Shown here: positions 60,935 to 64,000 of the stretch, in pieces | Numbering within the stretch: the stretch's first letter is position 1 | Layout: each line of letters opens with the position of its first letter | Assembly: GCA_003864495.1 (NCBI GenBank) | Contig: PEDN01001387.1 | Coordinates: 1-64,000 of the forward strand | Source: Nemopilema nomurai | Lineage: Eukaryota; Cnidaria; Scyphozoa; Rhizostomeae; Rhizostomatidae | Length of the DNA: 64,000 nucleotides | Reading direction: 5' to 3' | Notes under the pieces: model-generated | Seen by the model: only the letters and a program-made list of their open reading frames with translations | What the model was told of the DNA's origin: nothing | Database searches by the model: none | Program-made: the position numbers and the translations under genes

Positions 60935-62046
60935 CCTGGAATTCTTAGTCGTTTCCTGGCTTTTGTTGTTGTTGAAACTGAGGAAAATCCTCAAAAACCC
61001 CTATGTTAATCTTGTCTTGTTTTAATTACTTTACATACCACTGGCATATTGATTATCTTATTAGTTCATTTACTCATACATTGGCCAAATTTAGATTCCA
61101 AAAATGACGTATTGTGCAGTCTAATTATAACTCGAGTGATTTGTCCATAAACCCTTTTGTCGTCGCAAATGAAGATAAATTGCCATACCTGAGCAGCAAG
61201 TCTCAACTAGGAAGCTGAAACGGTTTGAATCTGTAGCTATTGCCACGATTGATCACTTTTTTGTTCTTAAAACCCATTTGCAGCCATTTGGGTCTTGATT
61301 AAAGTTATAACGTGTATCCTTGTTCTGCAGACAATTCTTTAAATGTAACTGGAGTCTATTGACCCTGGGTGGCCAGTAATTGATTGGATAATAATAACGA
61401 CATCTTTCTTCCTTAATGTTTATTCCAGTTTGTCTTGTTACCCTAATACGAATATCCTAACGCTTCAAGGGGCTTTCATACTAAGCTGCAAATCCTATCC
61501 AAGCACTCTTCTGAAGCTCTTATTCGATCAATGGATTAGGGAGCATTTATCCGCATATCAGCCTATTTTTGGTCTATATACCCTTTCAATTTCGACTTTC
61601 TTGTCTCCGCTCCTAGCAACAAAACGAAAGCTAGTTTCGTGTCACTTACTCAGAAATGACACTCGTCATTCCAAAGTAGACATCTTTTTGTGCATCAATG
61701 AAAGGTAACAGACACATGACTGGGACAATGAGCTTTCGTAGCCATCGTGGGCCTGTTTTTCTCAATGTAGCTTTTATTGGTGAAATGCTTTTGAAATTCA
61801 TTGCAATTTGAATTACCGGATTAATATACTTACTCATCGCCGTGTTTTGAGTGGGATTGTCGTCAAATACGGTGCAGGCAATTAATAACATTAAGCTACC
61901 CAGGACTGCCTTAACTTGCACCTCCGACATTCTCCAATTTAGTGACTTTAGACAAGTTGTTGGCAATGTTTGCACCCCTCTCATTTACCAGTCACTACAC
62001 TAAATAGGTGTCATGCTCCCCCCGCTGCAATTGTAACACCCCCTGC
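60935..62046. other. Spacer after the satellite, no supported gene
   Basis: AT-rich sequence between the satellite and the first exon of the 3' gene. The 5' exon or exons of that gene, including its start codon, may lie here but could not be identified. A 112-residue minus-strand frame (61646-61984) contains a hydrophobic stretch (AVLGSLMLLIACTVF) but resembles nothing I recognise. Confidence 0.35.
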
Positions 62047-63335
62047 ATAGTTGAGTTTCAGCGCACATTTTGATGCAAGAACATTTCGATTCCAGGAGGA
62101 TACAGTTGTCTCGCACGGACTATTTTCTATCTCCACATCCATTAACACGCCCTTCAAACCCAAACAAGTGACGGTGATACCGTTGCAAGATCTCATTGAC
62201 AACGACCAGCTGAAATCAAGGTCCAGCAATATCTTCATTAACGCGTTGCCCGTCCAGGCTTCACAAACGACCGACTTAGCGACTATTCATGAAGTCGGTT
62301 CATTCAAGGTATGATGACACTGTTCTGTTTATCTGGGCCATTAAATGAGCATTATTGTAGCCGGGAGCGGTTAAACAGCAAACGCCTCCTATTTCTAATG
62401 CAGTGCTGTATGTCTGGTGTTTGGCAGGATATTTTAATGTACAGTTAATGAATTTTTACTTGTTAGTAAGTTAATGATGGCACTCGGGTAGAGTTCTACG
62501 CCCTTTGCAACCTTGTGTTTTATCAGTACTAATTTCTGGGTGCGTACAATAAAACAGTTGCGTTTTGTTGGCGCTGTTATAAATTTAGCGGCTGTTATTT
62601 TTTCTTTTCTTTGACGAAAGCAGTCATTTAGGTCTTTCCCCGTAGCATATTTTGGAAAAGCATTTGAGCCAACAGTCATGTTATTTGGTATTCAAGAAAA
62701 AATGCTGTAGAGAAGCTTGATAAAAAAGAACCATGCTTGTTTAATCTTTATGAATATTCTCAGAAATCGAATCCATAATATCGATCTTCTCATCATCTTT
62801 TTCAAGTCATCATGCATACATGACAGAACTGACATTTTTTCATACTGTCTCATCTTCACCATTCTATCAATTATTCTTGATATTTCTCCTGATTTAAATA
62901 TGGTCTTCAATTGATTTCAGGTTCCTTTCAAGAATAAACCTCCAATTAGGACACTTCGATTTCAAGACACGCCTATCAGGATGACCTCTGTTGTGGGTGT
63001 TTTACGAAATTTTTGCGATCAATTCATGGAATCATTTTTATTGATTTGTATCCTAAAACAAACGATTGAAGACCGTTGTGTGCCAATCGATATTTATTTT
63101 ACAATGCAAAGCAATATCGTCCTTATCTTTATCATCTTCTCCAGTGTCATGGTCATTTTGGATTCTTAATTAAGCTAGAGCTTGTATTCTGTATATTTCT
63201 TGATAGACACCGGACAACTTTCGATCTATTGCTTGTGGACAGACTGAAGACCAGAAGCTGCTGACAGAACAGGCCAGGCAAATAATGGCAGACGTGAAAA
63301 AGCTGAGGCAAGCCGCTCGTTCTTTGCTATTGTAG
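62047..63335 (+). CDS. Unidentified gene, last three exons
   Basis: Three exons with agreeing phases: about 62047 or 62062 to 62308, 62921-62992 and 63207-63335 (stop TAG 63333-63335). The product, about 150 visible residues, begins with a strand-rich part (TFRFQEDTVVSHGLFSIS, NTPFKPKQVTVIPLQDLID), continues with VPFKNKPPIRTLRFQDTPIR and ends with a likely amphipathic helix (EDQKLLTEQARQIMADVKK, LRQAARSLLL). Exon 1 has no in-frame ATG, so an upstream exon is needed. I do not recognise the family. Good splice sites (GTATGA, GATTTCAG, GTGGGT, TTGATAG) and unbroken phase make it more likely real than chance. Confidence 0.6.
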
Positions 63336-64000
63336 TATCGGGACTTTTGTATATAGACATATAGCACTCACTTTCAAAATGCGCGTTATTGATGTCGAGA
63401 GTGTTTGCTTACAGTTGCTTAGATCTTACGTATGACAGATGACAACACAAATTAAGCATCATTAATTTAGTATTTAAATTGTAGCTCTTTTTCTTGGCTA
63501 TTACAAAAATGTATTAGTTGTCCAATATCAGCTAGTAAAAATCATCTTTTGAGTGAGTACCTTAAGGACTAACTTTTATTGTAACACTAAATAATTAGAG
63601 AAGCCGTGTCCATGCTTGACAGATGATGGTCATTGCATATGCAATTGTTAGCAAGCTTATACTGTGTAAATGGGGTCTCTTGCTTTTGTACCTTATATGA
63701 TGAAACAACAAAATGGTAATGATAAAATACTGGGGCCATCATTCGCTTTCTTGGGGATAATTTTAAAGATTATGCTAGGAGACGATTCTATTTGCTCGGA
63801 TGATGTTATTGATAAAGTCTGAGTCACAACTATATTGGATTTGAGCGATAATTGCTGAACCCAGAAGGATTGACCAAGACGCGATTAAGAATCTGTCACG
63901 GTTTCGACAAGTTGTAATTCTATTCGCAGACCCTAAATTGGAGATTTGATTAAATTGCGGATTATTCAAATGTTTAATTAGATTACCAGGACATTTTTGA
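63336..64000. other. 3' flank of the unidentified gene, nothing recognised
   Basis: AT-rich sequence after the TAG at 63335. No canonical AATAAA was found nearby; AATAAT-like variants occur near 63590. The small minus-strand frame at 63775-63969 has no supporting features. Confidence 0.35.

Overview
This is a eukaryotic (metazoan) window. It is intron-rich, AT-rich outside exons, and every gene is split into many short exons with GT-AG borders; one intron is of the minor AT-AC class. Proteins match animal families closely. The intron sizes, the base composition and the retained U12 intron would fit a slowly evolving invertebrate such as an anthozoan cnidarian, but the species cannot be fixed from the sequence.

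Layout, all on the + strand: (1) about 667-16151, the 3' part of a Diaphanous-type formin (DIAPH family). The window starts inside the gene; 23 internal exons cover the armadillo/FH3 part, dimerisation region, coiled coil, FH1, FH2 and DAD, followed by two alternative last exons. (2) 16152-18796, spacer without a recognisable gene. (3) about 18797-55380, an essentially complete HERC2 orthologue. About 59 exons, joined by splice phase, give roughly 4,660 residues with the full HERC2 order: N-terminal region, RLD1, helical region, cytochrome-b5-like, MIB/HERC2, UBA, CPH-type, ZZ finger, DOC/APC10, RLD2, RLD3, HECT. (4) about 56340-60934, a tandem satellite of about 172-bp units, roughly 24 copies, each with a 16-bp perfect palindrome. 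(5) 62047-63335, the last three exons of an unidentified gene ending in a predicted helix.

The formin (Rho-regulated actin assembly) and HERC2 (giant ubiquitin ligase) are neighbours in the same orientation; nothing in the sequence shows a functional link between them.

Notable points: a textbook U12-type AT-AC intron in the formin; single-base frame breaks inside conserved FH2 and HECT exons, which phase arithmetic shows need exactly one base removed or added (assembly indels or real lesions); a 17-bp intronic minisatellite open in several frames; a 115-bp foldback next to a probable LINE fragment; and the higher-order structure of the satellite. I found no convincing wholly new system. The strongest unexplained items are the satellite and the unidentified 3' gene.
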